Assembly (NCBI RefSeq): GCF_945859685.1
Contig: NC_079148.1
Span: 91,641,007-91,705,006, forward strand
Source: Eupeodes corollae
Lineage: Eukaryota > Arthropoda > Insecta > Diptera > Syrphidae
Length of the DNA stretch: 64,000 nucleotides
Direction: 5' to 3'
A program made the translations under genes and the position numbers. Shown here piece by piece: positions 20,767 to 32,240 of this stretch (position 1 is its first letter; every line of letters starts with the position of its first letter). Under the pieces are notes generated by a model that saw only the letters and a list, made by a program, of their open reading frames with translations, did no database searches and had not been told where the DNA came from.

Positions 20767-23626
20767 AACGACAATGACCTTCCGAGTCTAAAACTCCAAA
20801 GAACCGAAGAGAACAGAGACGTACTCAGGACAGCGCAAATAGATCCAGAAGAAGCCATTTTTGACGATGACTTTTACATAATTGAAGATCCGAAGGAAAA
20901 AGTGGAGGCGGTGGGAGCTGCTTTCCAGCAAGTGTACAAGGTGAATGTTGGCATTCGCTCCAACCACGACCTTGAAAACAGAGCCTTACTTAACCACTTT
21001 TACCTTCGAAATGATATGACACATTGGCGATCTGAGAACCGCGGTTTCATGCGGTTCAATGACGATTTCTTGGCCAATGCCATAATCGCCGAGCAAACGG
21101 GACCAAGTTCCTTGTTAGCAAACGGGACCAAGTCAATTGTAAGTGACGAAGGTTGAGCTTCAGCTTATCTTTAATTCAATAAAAAGCAAAAAGTCAGCAG
21201 GTGTCGATGGTATATCCAACGTTGTACTAAGACATTTACCGATGGAAGCAATTGACATTTACACCACGCTCTTCAATAATGCACTGAATAATGCATATTA
21301 TCCAGTGCATTGGAAGACCGCTGTGGTTCATCCTCTCCCGAAAAAGGGAAAGGACAACTCCAACCCGTCAAATCTTCGGTCGATAAGTCTTCTTCCGAGC
21401 ATCAGCAAAGTTTTCGAAAAAATCATAAATAGGGCTCTGACCAAGTGAGCTGCGGACGACAAAATAATTCCGGATAAACAGCTCGGGTTCAAGGCGGGTC
21501 ATGACACAATTTATGCTGCGTCTAAACTGGTTTCTGATATCCAATGGAATAAATCAAAACATTTCTGATATCCAATGGAATAAATCAAAACAACAATGCA
21601 CAGGTGCTGTTCTGGTTGATTTGGAAAAGGCCTTTGACAACGTATGGTTAGAGGATCTTTACCTAAAACTGAGCAGGCTTGGCATAAGCAAGCCATTGTT
21701 GTATATACTTTATGATATGCTTACCGGTAAAAAGTTTGTTGTCAAAAGTGGCAATGTAACTTCTACCACAACATTCAAAATTAACATTGGTCTTCAACAG
21801 GGAGCGGTGAATTCGCCGATTCTCTTCTGCATTTACACCAGCGATCAGATAGGTAGTCTTACAAAGGCCATTACGTACTCCGACGATCTAATTGCGTACG
21901 TAACGGCCCGAAAGGTTGAGGTTATTAGAATTCTCTTTCAGCGTGATTTCGACAAGATTCAGCGATATTGCGGCAGCTGCAACTGAAAATAAATGTCCAG
22001 AAGTCGGAGACAATTCTGTTCTGGACTCAGTTGGCTGGGGCCCCGAGAGATGCATGCAAGAATTGGCGCAAGATGCTTATCGTTGATCTTCACGGGCAGC
22101 CATTAGCGAGCAAAAGTGTAGTGAAGTACCTCGGTATCTGGTTAGATCAGTATTTATATTTCGACAGACATATAAATGCTGCTCTGACCAGGGCCAGAGG
22201 AGCTTTCGCTCTGACAAAACGGCTGTTTTTTAGCAGTCGGCTTGACCCCAGAGTGAAGGTAATTTGCTACATGGCCCTCATACGGCCAATGATCGTTTAT
22301 GGTTGTCCTGTGTGGTTCAACGTTGCCCCTTCCCAGATGGAGAAGTTTCGGGTGTTCGAGCGGCAGTGTTTACATCGCTGTACCGGCTTATATCGAACAG
22401 CCGAATCTTCTTATGTGCATTACTTTTCCAACGAGGTCCTATACAACGGGGCTCGAATCAACAGAATTGACAATTTCGTGATAAAACTCGTTCGAGGTCA
22501 CATTGCAAGAGCTATGTCTTCGACCAACAATTTAATTTTCGGGGCGTTCTATCCGAACGGCGAGTATTTTGAAAACGCACGCTTGAGCGGCTTCATTCCA
22601 CCATAGGCATTCCTCTTTTCAGACAAATGCGGTCTGATACAGGATAGATTGGCAGACCCGTTAATCTACCACGTCAGACGAAGAACCGTGGATAGGCGAC
22701 TCCTATACAATCGGGACGTCATGGCACAAGGCGGAGCAGAGCTCCTTCGGTTCAGTAGGGCTGTGTCCGAACGGGACCGAACTGATAGGGTGAAGCAGGA
22801 GAACCAGTTTTGGTGGCTTCAATCGGCACTTGATAGTGGGTAGTCGGGATGGGGTTTTAAGCCTTGGCCGGCTTAAATACTTGTTTTATATTTTTAGGGT
22901 TAAGTTTTAAGTAGAATAAGCATAGTGGCACAAAAAGAAATAGAAAAAAAAAAACGAAAAAAAAAAAAAATATAAAAAAAAACATTTAAAAAAAACATAG
23001 AATAAAAAAAAGACAACAAAGTATGAAAAAAAAAATGTTAGATCGTTAGATTTGCTGCTGTGGTTGTTCTTGTTTTAAGTAGTTTATAGGTAGAATAGGT
23101 AGTTTAAGTTAGTTCTTAAGTTTTATTTAAGGACCTAATTTTAAGTAGTTTGTAAGTAAAAATGAAAAAGGATATTGATATTAGTTTTTTTCAAATTTTC
23201 TAATAAATACAAAAATAAATAAAATTTAAATGAAGTGAAATAGATCTTAGGGCCGAAAGGCATTAGTTTTAAGTGTTAATAGGGAGTCCGAAAATTAACG
23301 CAAGATTTGAATTTGTTGGCAATTCTGAAAAAAAGCAATTTGACAGCTAACAGTATATTTGTCCGATGTGTTATTCCATACATAACCCTATCCTATGTAC
23401 TTTACGAGTCAATAAAAATATAACTATCAAAAGACTAAAAACGGCGTTTTCTATTTAATTCAAATCTTGCGTTAATTTTGTTACACCCTCTAGTTTAACT
23501 TACAGTGTCCGTATTGGAACATTAAGTTAGTGGTAAGTTATAGGTAATTAGGCTAGTTTTATGAATTTTTGTCTAGCTTTAAGATAGGTTTAAGAATGAA
23601 GTAATAAAAATGAATTTAAAAAAAAG
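20767..23626 (+). mobile_element. LINE C copy 1: non-LTR element inserted in the SINE head
   Basis: It is flanked by TGCGTTGGACTG on both sides (20755-20766 and 23627-23638). Frames give SAGVDGISNVVLRHLPMEAI, VHPLPKKGKDNSNPSNLRSI, LVDLEKAFDNVWLEDLYLKL (RT motif A), GLQQGAVNSPILFCIYTSDQ and YSDDLIAYV (YADD variant), then INVQKSETILFW and, to 22843, a C-terminal segment FWWLQSALDSG. The 5' end is truncated: it starts at a position corresponding to about 38368 of copy 2. Frame breaks occur at 21155, 21450 and 21970, and a 31-bp tandem duplication sits at 21532-21594. The A-rich 3' region hosts a small MITE. Jockey/I superfamily is likely; clade uncertain. Confidence 0.9.
23282..23490. mobile_element. 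209-bp TA-flanked MITE
   Basis: Terminal inverted repeats of about 31 bp share the core AAAATTAACGCAAGATTTGA, at 23290 and reverse-complemented at 23458-23480. The outer bases are GGGAGTCCG at the left and, read inward, GAGGGTGTAAC at the right. TA is present immediately outside both ends (23280-23281 and 23491-23492), as expected for Tc1/mariner target duplications. It has no coding capacity. It lies within the 3' region of LINE C, whose sequence resumes after it and matches the 3' end of LINE C copy 2. Confidence 0.85.
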
Positions 23627-24910
23627 TGCGTTGGACTGTCATGCAAGGGTTTTTGGGTTCAATCCCTGCCTATGCCATCTTAATTTAAAAAAGTTAATTT
23701 TCGCGGGTACTGCCTCTTGCGATTAATTGACAAATCCTTCCAGAGTAATTCTTGTCATAAAAAAGGGCTTTCTCGAATTAGCCGTTCAGATTCGGCCTCA
23801 AATTGTAGGTCCCTTTCCATTCCTGACAACAGGACTAGCACACAGGAATTGTTGAGGGTTGTAAGTCACTAGGCCCTAGTTCACAACGGACTGTTGCTCC
23901 ACCCAATTTATTTTATTCCACTGCCTCTGAATTCCAATGAATAGTTCACTTTTATACTTTAAAATGGTGCTCTCAATTCTTCTCTTCACAATTTGCCACA
24001 GGTTTCCTATTGGGTTTAGGTCTGGGGAATGGGCTGGTCATGATAAAAACTTCAATCATTTTTTCTGTAATGCACTTTGTGGCCAACTTCGACTTATGTT
24101 TGGGATCGTTGTCGTGTTGGAACGTCTATTTCCCAATAGGCGTATTGCAGCATAGTGTCTACACAGTCTTCAGACTTTATTATGCCCTCCACTTGTCGAA
24201 TTTGTTCAAATCCTTGGCCAGAAAAGCAGCCCAAGGCCAAAATTGAACTACCTCCATGTTTTACCGTCCTTTGGGTTTTTCGGAATATCGATCGTCTATC
24301 ACCTCTTGCCCTCCTGACATGTTCTGTGCATATTAAATTTTGATTCGTCAGAAAACAAGACCGTTTCCCATTTTTGGGAACTGCGATTGAGATGAGTTTT
24401 TGAAAAAGCTAAACGAGCTTCCACATTTTTTTTTTAAATTAATGACCCTTTGGCTATCTGAAAACAACGCAATCCGGCTGCAGTGCGTGGCGTCTGATAT
24501 TCACTGGATGATGCCGTGGGGTTTCATCGGAAGAAATATGTTATTTTTCAATCATCTTTTGGTGTAGTGCTTAAGGGCCTCCTCCGTTTGATGGGATAAC
24601 ACATTTTTACATTTGACGATTTTACAAATAGTTGATTCGTGAATGGAATATCTCTTTTTCTGATGCTCCTTTTTTGCAATCACTCAAAACTCTGGATTTT
24701 ATATCCGATAAATATTTGTTTCGTGCCATTTTAAAAACGAAATCTTTTTTTTTTTATCTTAAAAAAACGTTTTATTGATCAAAGTCCCGGCTTAAACGAA
24801 CTAAACAAATCAAGCTACACGTATAAACTTATCAACCTAAAAATAAATTAGTTTAACCGTTATCAAAATGAGACGAGAAGAGTTGCAAATTTTTTGCACA
24901 GCTGAAATGT

Positions 24911-25302
24911 GTTTTTTAGAAAATAGTGTTTTCTAGTACAGTTTAAATCATTTTAGTATCTTACTTAGTTTCTGAAAATTCTCATTAGTTATGAGTGTTT
25001 ATTGGACTCTATCGAATACGAGTACCTGAGCAAACTTTAAATTTAATACATTCACAATTTTGAAAAACATGTTTTGAAGTTAATAGACTTAGAGACGGCA
25101 GTACATTTTTGGAGTGGAGTGATAACCAACATTTTCCTTGATGTGAATGTGTAGAAGAAAGTTGTCAGGATTTAAAGTTGAAAATGAATTTGAAAAAGCT
25201 TAAAATGCGTCTGGCAAGCAGAGGGCTGAATTTCTGATTTTTTGACCTTACCTTAAAATTACCATTTTCGAACTCTTACCCCAGACCATGGCTGAAAAAA
25301 CC
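24911..25302. other. Unassigned spacer
   Basis: AT-rich sequence between the Tc1-like element and LINE D. No gene or repeat was recognised. Confidence 0.3.
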
Positions 25303-26420
25303 GGATAGGTTAGGTTATAGTGGCTGTCCAAGATGGAAACGGACACACTTAGGCCAGTTTAATGGCCCATTGCTCAATGGAACCAGCTTGAGTCCCTTAC
25401 GAAACGTGAGAGGCATGTGCAGAGAAGATGAAGAACCGTTTCTTCCTCTTCATCGTCCATACAGCTTCTGCAAAAGTCATTTGAGAATACGCCTAGTCTC
25501 GTGGCTTGCTTTTCTATTAGACATGGTCCGGTTATGACACCTATTATGGAGCTTATGTGCTTTGGAATTGATTTTAAATACCTTAGAATTACGGAGTATC
25601 CAATGTTGTTGTTAGTCCACTGCGACGAAGCTTTGAGGCGAATAGCAGATCTTGCAGCTATGTGTTTGCTAAATATGTCAAGAGGTGTAAGGTAGAACAA
25701 TGTGTCCAGTGCCGCAGACGGGGTCGTGCGAAGCGATCCGCTTATGCATAGGCAAGCTGAACGTTAGACTTTATTTAGCTTATCCCTGTTTATACCTTTC
25801 TCTAAAGCAGTCCACCATGCTGCCACACCGTACGTTAAAATCGGTCTGATTACCGATGTGTATAGCCAATGCGTGATTCTGGGTTATAAACCCCATTTAT
25901 TACCAATAGCTTTGTCAGCAAGGGGTCTTGGGTTCAATCCCTTCCTATGCCATCTAAAGTCTTTTCACGTACTGCCTCTTGCGAGGAATTGACAAATTCT
26001 CCAAGAGTAATGCTTGTCATGAAAAGTGCTTTTTCAAATTAGCCGTTCGGATTCGGCATATAAACTGTAGGTCCCTTCCATCTCTGACAACATTACTCGC
26101 ACACAGGAATGGTTGAGAGTTGTAAGCCACTAGGCCCTGGTTCTTCATGGACTGTTGCGCCACATAATTTATTTATTTTATTATCTAAGACAAGACCCAG
26201 GTATTTAGCCTCGTGTGAGAATTTTTATTGGATTCCTTTACTATAGGGAGGGTTGACAAATGGAATTTTGTATCTCCTCATAAATAAGACCAGATCGGTT
26301 TTGTGTGGGTTAACACCCAGTCCACACCGATCAGCCCAAAGTATTAGTCTGTCCAAGGCATTTTGTAAGAGTTCTTTTAGGATGTTAAGATGCTTTCCGG
26401 ATGAATTTGATAAAATCGTG
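25303..26420 (-). mobile_element. LINE D copy 2: 3' part, interrupted by a SINE
   Basis: On the minus strand, from 26420 downwards: LILWADRCGLGVNPHKTDLV (end of RT), KYLGLVLDN, then after the SINE AIGNKWGL, YTSVIRPILTYGVAAWWTAL and TPLDIFSKHIAARSAIRLKA, ending with RLGVFSNDFCRSCMDDEEEE and TVLHLLCTCLSRF, a cysteine-bearing C-terminal segment typical of I/LOA-superfamily LINEs. The presumed 3' UTR shows TAGGTTAGGTTATAGTGG on the + strand at 25305. About 25 codons are missing at the SINE insertion point. Confidence 0.8.
25912..26180 (+). mobile_element. tRNA-derived SINE without its head
   Basis: Starts inside the tRNA-like region (GGGTCTTGGGTTCAATCC, with the B box) and runs through TACTGCCTCTTGCGAGGAAT, TTCGGATTCGGCATA and GCCACTAGGCCCTGGTTC to a TTTATTTATTTTATTA tail. 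The A-box half is missing. It sits inside LINE D. A clean target duplication was not found. Confidence 0.8.
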
Positions 26421-26879
26421 CGTAAGTATATCTACACACACACATTAAAGAATTATTCTCATCACTCCACTCCCAAAATTTGCTGCCATCCCTTATATAT
26501 TTAGTCCTAATTTTCAATTTAATTATTTTTAATTATTTGCTCAGGTTTTAAAAATACCCATTTTAACGTTATATTTATAGTATTTAATATATTTCAAAAA
26601 CAATATAATAATATAATTGTTTAGAGGATGGACTTGTTGCAGGAGCAAGAATTCCTTTTAATCCGTTTTTCTATTGAAATACAAATGTTTCAGTGTTTCT
26701 TTAAGATTAATAATTTGAGACACGTTAAATCTAATAACATTGTTTGAAATGCTATAAATAATCGAAAGTTCATTAAAAAAAAAAAACTGAGTAAACTTTG
26801 ACTTTCGAATGATTCGAATCTGATGTCGTTTTTGTGTCGTTCAGATATTTTAATTAAAAATAAGATTTTTTTTCTTTAA
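26421..26879. other. Unassigned AT-rich spacer
   Basis: No coding frame or repeat end is visible. Confidence 0.3.
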
Positions 26880-28085
26880 TTCACAAGCATTCAAGGGGTT
26901 ATTAGTACCCTTTATATGTTTATATCTAAACACAGTGCGAGCGTTAGGAAAATAGGGAAGGATTTAAAAGGAGATACCGGTGCACATTGGTCTTAAAGTT
27001 CTGAACATCAAAATGGGAGGGAAAACAGAGTTGGTAAAGGCTTTCTCGATGTGCGATTTAAGAAAGAATCTATGTACTTTACAGTACGCCCTAAATTGAG
27101 CTCAAGGGTAAACTGATCAGCATTCCTAGAGGTGCGAGTATGTATTACGGCTGAATTGTTTAAGATGGAATGTAACTGGCTAATTCGAAAGAACATTGTT
27201 TGTAAAAATATCTATAAAATAACGAAAGGCATGAAACATTGCGACGGTGTTCTAGCGATGTAAATGTTTCGATTATAGTTCTGTTGCCTATCAATTTTAA
27301 AGCCCTTTTTTAAATTCTATCCAAGAGATTTAAACTTGTTTTGGGGGCACCTGTCCAGATATGCGAATTATATTCAAGCTTTGGACGGATAAAAGCTTTG
27401 TAGAGTATAGCCAGATCAAAAGGGGTGACAAATTTCTTGCATCTTTGGAGAAATGCTAAGCACCTGGCAGCATTTTTGGCGATATCGAATATGTGATCAT
27501 TCCATAAGAGGTGATCTGTGATATTCATTCCGAGTACTGATAGTTGATTAGTTTCCTGGATGCAAGTGCCGCTCATGGATAGCGGCATCGGGGGTGGGTT
27601 ACGCTTTAACGACAGGAGACAGCATTGAGTTTTCGAAACATTAAATTCTACACGGTTTTTGATTCCCCATTGGACAATGCTGTCAAGATCAGAATTTAAT
27701 GAGCTTATCATACGCTGCCGTTTAAATTCCACATCCGAAGGACAAGGATGTGAATCTAGAAACGAATATGAACAGCTGAGGGTACGGTCGTCGGCGAAAC
27801 AGTTTAATAGATTAGAAGTGACAGACAAAAGATCGTTTATGAATATAAGGAAGAGAGTCGGAGACAAAACGGAGCCCTGGGGTACACCAGCATTTATTTT
27901 ATGAATTTCAGACATGAAACCATCCAATACAACTTGTATTGAACGGTTAGAAAGGTAATTTATAATCCAACGAAAAAGAGATTCATCAATACCAAAAGCA
28001 CGCATTTTCGATAAGAGAGCTTGGTACCAAACTCTATCAAATGCTTTTGAAATATCAAGTGCAATAATCTTCTTCTTTGAAAAAT
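26880..28085 (-). mobile_element. LINE B copy 3: best-preserved Jockey-like RT
   Basis: A continuous frame at 27310-28119 encodes, in order, IALDISKAFDRVWYQALLSK (RT motif A), AGVPQGSVLSPTLFLIFIND (motif B), NCFADDRTLSCSY (FADD box), KNRVEFNVSKTQCCLLS, LSVLGMNITDHLLWNDHIFD and FIRPKLEYNSHIWTGAPKTS. The first ~40 residues upstream of KKIIALD are outside the element, so the apparent ATG is not a real start. A C-terminal extension continues at 27008-27196 after a frame break. It is 5'-truncated just upstream of motif A, as are copies 1, 2 and 5. The 3' end contains CAAGGGGTTATTAGTACC. Confidence 0.85.
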
Positions 28086-28089
28086 AAAA

Positions 28090-28111
28090 ATTTAGTGTGG
28101 TCACACTAAAT
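28090..28111. promoter_or_regulatory. 22-bp palindrome with an M1BP-type motif
   Basis: Two 10-base arms, ATTTAGTGTG and CACACTAAAT, surround GT. The right half contains TGGTCACACTA, which matches the Drosophila core promoter Motif 1 bound by M1BP (YGGTCACACTR, recalled). It lies exactly at the 5' edge of LINE B copy 3. No gene start is visible near it. Confidence 0.35.
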
Positions 28112-28179
28112 GAAATCAAAATGTCAAATCATTTTTCATTCGAATCTCAAAATAAACAAAATTCATTCGAACGAATAGA

Positions 28180-28470
28180 TCTAGTCACTTGAATCAACGT
28201 TTCGTTCGAATCTCAAAGTAACCATGATTATAGACTGCTTCAATTCAGTCAAATTTCTGGGTTTCGGTTTGTACACTTTTAGCTTGACATAAGTGTGGTG
28301 CAGAAAAATTAAGTTCCTGGAAATAAATTTGTTTAAGAGTTTTCTTTGGACCTCCGCCATAACTGCTCTGGTTATATGTAAAGTTGCTCCATCTTGCTGG
28401 GACCAAATGCTGTTCAATATAAATAAATAAACCATGGATCAATGTGTTGTGTTTTTCAAACTTTGCCATA
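28180..28470 (-). pseudogene. Mariner-type transposase fragment
   Basis: Two overlapping minus-strand frames contain SQQDGATLHITRAVMAEVQR, corresponding to the QQDGAxxHxxR block with a catalytic aspartate of mariner/IS630 transposases, and YVKLKVYKPKPRNLTELKQS, the C-terminal YVKSxVY...L..LK block. The central WP-rich motif between them is lost. One or more frameshifts are needed to join them. Flanking direct or inverted repeats were not established. Confidence 0.65.
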
Positions 28471-28879
28471 ATTTTTCGCCGAAATTCCTAGTGAATTCTG
28501 AAGGTTAAACTTGATTTTTATTTGGGCTTTGTACGGAAACAAGTTAAAGTTATCTTGAAGTACCTCTTTGTTCTTTGCCTGTTTTGTAAATGCTACAGCG
28601 GCGATTGTATCCTGAACACGAAAATTGTGATCTCGTTGATACGGTCTTCGTGCTTCTAGTTTCGGAGAACATGTTCACCAGCCTCATAATTGTCCAAACT
28701 CCCACCTGAATTCCCTTTATACGGAAATGAGGGACTGCAAAGCATTTTACCGTTGAACTACCCAAATTCAAAATAATTTTGATAAAATCTAAATAGTAAC
28801 CTGAAAAATCAAACAAAAATAATACGCCGATTACTTACACAACCAGAAAAGTTATTATTACGTATAGTTTTTGTAGCAC

Positions 28880-31800
28880 GGTTCGTGCGACATCCTGTAT
28901 TTTGGTAATGTTTTGGTTTTTTTTTATTTTTGAAAAAAATACTATGATTTTTATAGAAAATTAACACATGCCAAAAACTTTGAATTTAATTTGTTAAATT
29001 ATCAACGAAATGTCACTGTCAATTTATTCTGTGAACTCAACATTTTATCGCCTAGAAATTATAAAAATTTCCTAGTGGAACTTCGATGACCGCAACTTGA
29101 AAAGCATATTTTTTGAAATAACAAATCATTGGCTCAATAATCAAAGTGTTTTGCCGAGTTATCGAAAATTGGGTCCAACAAATCAAACGATTTGGGTTCC
29201 ATTCATAAATGTTTTGATTACATCCTAAAGTTTTTGAAATATTTCAAAAAATGGGTTTAGTTTTCTTTAAAAATAAAGTTGTGAAGTCCTTTTAGAAAAT
29301 TCCTTTATCATTTATTGTTCGTAAAATATTTAAGCTGACAAACAAATTTTTCAGTAATTTTGAATGTCCTGTTATTAAAGGCAAAAACTTAAAACAGTTT
29401 GATTAGAAAATTTGTTTGTAAAATTATTTCAGGTTTTCATTTTTTATTGGAGCATTTATGGACTTTTGCCACTTGTCTTGTCTCGGTTTTATTGAAAAAT
29501 ATCAATATATTCATATTAAAACTTCGGTGGCAAGAATCTCGGCAATTTCCAGTCCAAAATACAGATCCTCATCGCGATCTCGTATCCCTTTTGAGATAGT
29601 ATTGTTTGCTCTCGTCTGTGTTTCTCGAGATTTTTCATTTTTCAGAATCAGCGCTATTTAGGACCCAACTTATAATTTTTCATCAAAAGCAGCTTCCTGT
29701 CTCCTGTTTTTAGAACAAAATATCACACTTAAAAAGAATGTTTGGGATGCATGTCAAACAGAAATGTCATAACCGGCCTTAGCCTAAATTTCACTGTGTT
29801 TTTCTTTAACGAAATGTATTCCCAGCATTTAAATATTATCCGCACTCTTTTTCTCACCGACTAAAAAAGCAATAATCTCAAAGACATAATAATCTATACA
29901 GAAATCAATTAATCGCAATACCAGGTATAACATAAGACTCAACCATGCCCACTTGGGTTATATAATCAGCAGAAATTCCCATACTGCTAATTATAGATTT
30001 TGGTGCGTTGAATGTTTTAAGCTATTAACATGTCATAAGAACTGTCACGTACATATTTTTTTGCTTTGAAATGGCATCATTTTACGCAGACAGAATTTTG
30101 TGAACTTTGAGTTGTCAGCTTAAAATTATTTCACCAGCAATAAAAATTGACTGACTTTAAAGCAAAGAAGATGAATCATACGAATGAGATATCATGTAAT
30201 TCAATAATTGCGCTAACGCAACGTAAACCAATTTTCTCTTTCGGAGCACGCGTCATTTTGGTAACTGGTGCGGCGACGATGACGGTGACGAAATTATAAT
30301 GATGATGTAAAATTATAAATTGTTAAAACTATTAAAGAAGTTTAAAGAGATAAAAGACAATGGGTATTTATTTTGTAAAGATGATAAGTGAGATCATTGA
30401 GATTGTTTCCTTTACAGAATTTTGTCTACAACTGATTCATAAACCTCGAAAGGGGTCCATTTATCTAAAATATTTTATTTTTTCCAATTTTTGTTTATTT
30501 TAATCAGAACATATATGTATATGTATGTAAGTTCTGATTTGAGGTTGAATACGTAGGTATGGTCCTACGTGACATTGACGCATATGTTATTTGTGGAGCG
30601 ATAACAACAATATCTTCTGCAATAGTCGCAGGCGGATCTGGCTTATGTATCTTTTGCTCTTGAAAACAGTTGACATTTACCCCTTTTGCAAAGAAGTCTT
30701 TCCTAGACTGTTTGCAAGACCTCTCTTCATAAGGAGAAGGGCATCCAAATTACTTTTCCCTGTTTTGTTAGCGTTGCATGAACGGTCATTCATTTCCCAC
30801 TCCATCCATTTTGACGGAAGAGGCTTTCTCACAGTTATGCTGTGTCAATGATAAAATAATTTGTTTGTTTGGCCTTTGAACAAAAGCCACCACTATTGTT
30901 TTAAATACAATTTTTTTCGAAAACCACCAAAACACGATTTTTCATTTACATCGAAAATTGTCAACTGTAATTATAAATAGTGGACCTTTCGGATGGACCT
31001 TACGCATAAATGTCTCTACTCAAGGTCTTGAGAGCTCAGTTTAAGGGTTAGAAAGGGTTGAACTTTGTCAGTTTTGAAATCAAACAGAGATTTATTGTCT
31101 ATGAAAATGTTAACTGTACTTATTTTATAAATGTTCGAAAATTATGCATAAATAAGTTAGACAAATTAAAACCGAATAATATAGCAAAGACATAAAAACA
31201 AATTAAAGAATACATTCTGGGGTTCAAATGGACCCCGAGACACGGTTGTACCGAATTTTACCGTGATGTAAAAATGGTACACTTACGCGTATACATACTT
31301 TTTTGCTTTATAGATTCATAGGTTTTTTCCCTGTGTGTACTTTTTTTTAAAAATAGTTGCTAGCAGTTGAAGTTTTAAAGTTATTTTAAATACTTTTAAA
31401 CTAATAAATGCTGTTTGAAGGACTCAATGCTGTACCGCACCTAATTTTATATCAACATTTTCAATAAAAACATTTTCAACTAACAAAATTTAGTATACAA
31501 AATTTATAAAATACGTTTTGGGTTTAATTCTTAGCAGTAATTTCGAATCCAAACACTTAATTTATTTATTTGCTCAAGTTTTAAAAATACCCAACTGATT
31601 TGTTACAGAATCTAAACTCACAGTTTTCCCTTTTCTGTTAAAAACTATTCAAGCCAAAAATGGTTAAGTGTTTTTTTTTTTTAGATTTTTGTAAGACAGG
31701 TGAAGTTTAACAAGTTTATTTTTAAATAATATGAAATAATACAAATATTTCAACTGAATATTACAAAAAAAAAAAATAGATTTGAAAAACCATCACGGAT

Positions 31801-31975
31801 TTAATTGAAAAAAAGCTACTTGATAAATTTAAATAGCATTTTAGCCTCGGTTTTGAATTACCAACAAAACTTATTAGAAAAGTGCAATTTTAATGCAAGT
31901 AAAAAACCTTGTCGACCAGTGAAATAAAAGATATTCCCATATCACTGAACGCATCCATTCTAATACTAATGTGAC
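28880..31975. other. Long stretch without recognised genes
   Basis: AT-rich DNA with scattered short frames (for example 29399-29661 and 30591-30851), none with a recognisable domain. Short inverted motifs occur (CAGAAC...GTTCTG around 30506-30537). It lacks the transposon families found elsewhere and may be older host intronic DNA. Confidence 0.4.
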
Positions 31976-31979
31976 GTCT

Positions 31980-32240
31980 TCTTCGTAGATTTTAACGGTT
32001 TATGGTCTAGTAAGATAGCCAGCTGCATTTCACCCCTTAAACAGTTCAACTGTAATACTCGCGCATCTAGGAATGCTCCTCAGTATACCCTCGAGTCCAA
32101 ATTCGGTCGCACTGTCAAATACAGAGATTCGTTCATTAGCCGTACTACGCGAATGTGGAATGCCTTTCCACACTCTGTTTTTCCGTAACGTAATATTCAG
32201 GAATATTCCCTTGAGTGTGCGCTTATTATAAAAAAAATTA
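31980..32240 (+). mobile_element. LINE B 3' fragment
   Basis: The segment matches the C-terminal and 3' region of LINE B copies 1 and 2 almost word for word, for example CACCCCTTAAACAGTTCAAC, TACAGAGATTCGTTCATTAG and CCCTTGAGTGTGCGCTTATT. It is a severely 5'-truncated copy with no RT domain. Confidence 0.85.

Larger units (their letters stand above)
20729..23914 (+). mobile_element. tRNA-derived SINE, full length, interrupted by LINE C
   Basis: The exact 13-bp target duplication ATTCCACTGCCTC (20716-20728 and 23915-23927) defines both ends. The head, CGTAGTACCCGTGGCATGAT then GGTTATTGCGTTGGACTG, holds an A-box-like sequence. After the LINE, the SINE continues with GTCATGCAAGG and a B-box-like GGGTTCAATCC near 23653, like a tRNA D- and T-arm. 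The body contains TTCGGCCTCAAATTGTAGG and CACTAGGCCCTAGTTC and the tail is TTTATTTT. Internal RNA polymerase III promoter boxes fit a tRNA-derived SINE. Other copies in the window are at 13970, 25912, 36314, 43100, 46787 and 63185. Confidence 0.9.
20340..24910 (-). mobile_element. Tc1-like DNA transposon split by nested insertions
   Basis: The ends share an inverted 21-bp core: CTGTGCAAAACATTTGCAAC near 20348 and its near-complement at about 24888-24908; a second internal copy (TCTGTGCAGAACATTTGCAA) lies near 20550, as in Tc1 elements with subterminal repeats. The transposase reads on the minus strand. The N-terminus MARNKYLSDIKSRVLSDCKK begins near 24731, the catalytic part includes QHDNDPKHKSKLATK and PAHSPDLNPIGNLW (about 24000-24115), and the C-terminus RQWNEIPKKVINNLIASMPR continues at 20632-20715 beyond the insertion. 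Frameshifts and stops inactivate it. The insertion at 20716-23927 separates the last ~30 codons. Confidence 0.85.

Noticed and set aside
30591..30851. 86-codon frame as a small gene
   Set aside because: No recognisable domain, no repeats or splice signals to support it, and length expected by chance in this window.
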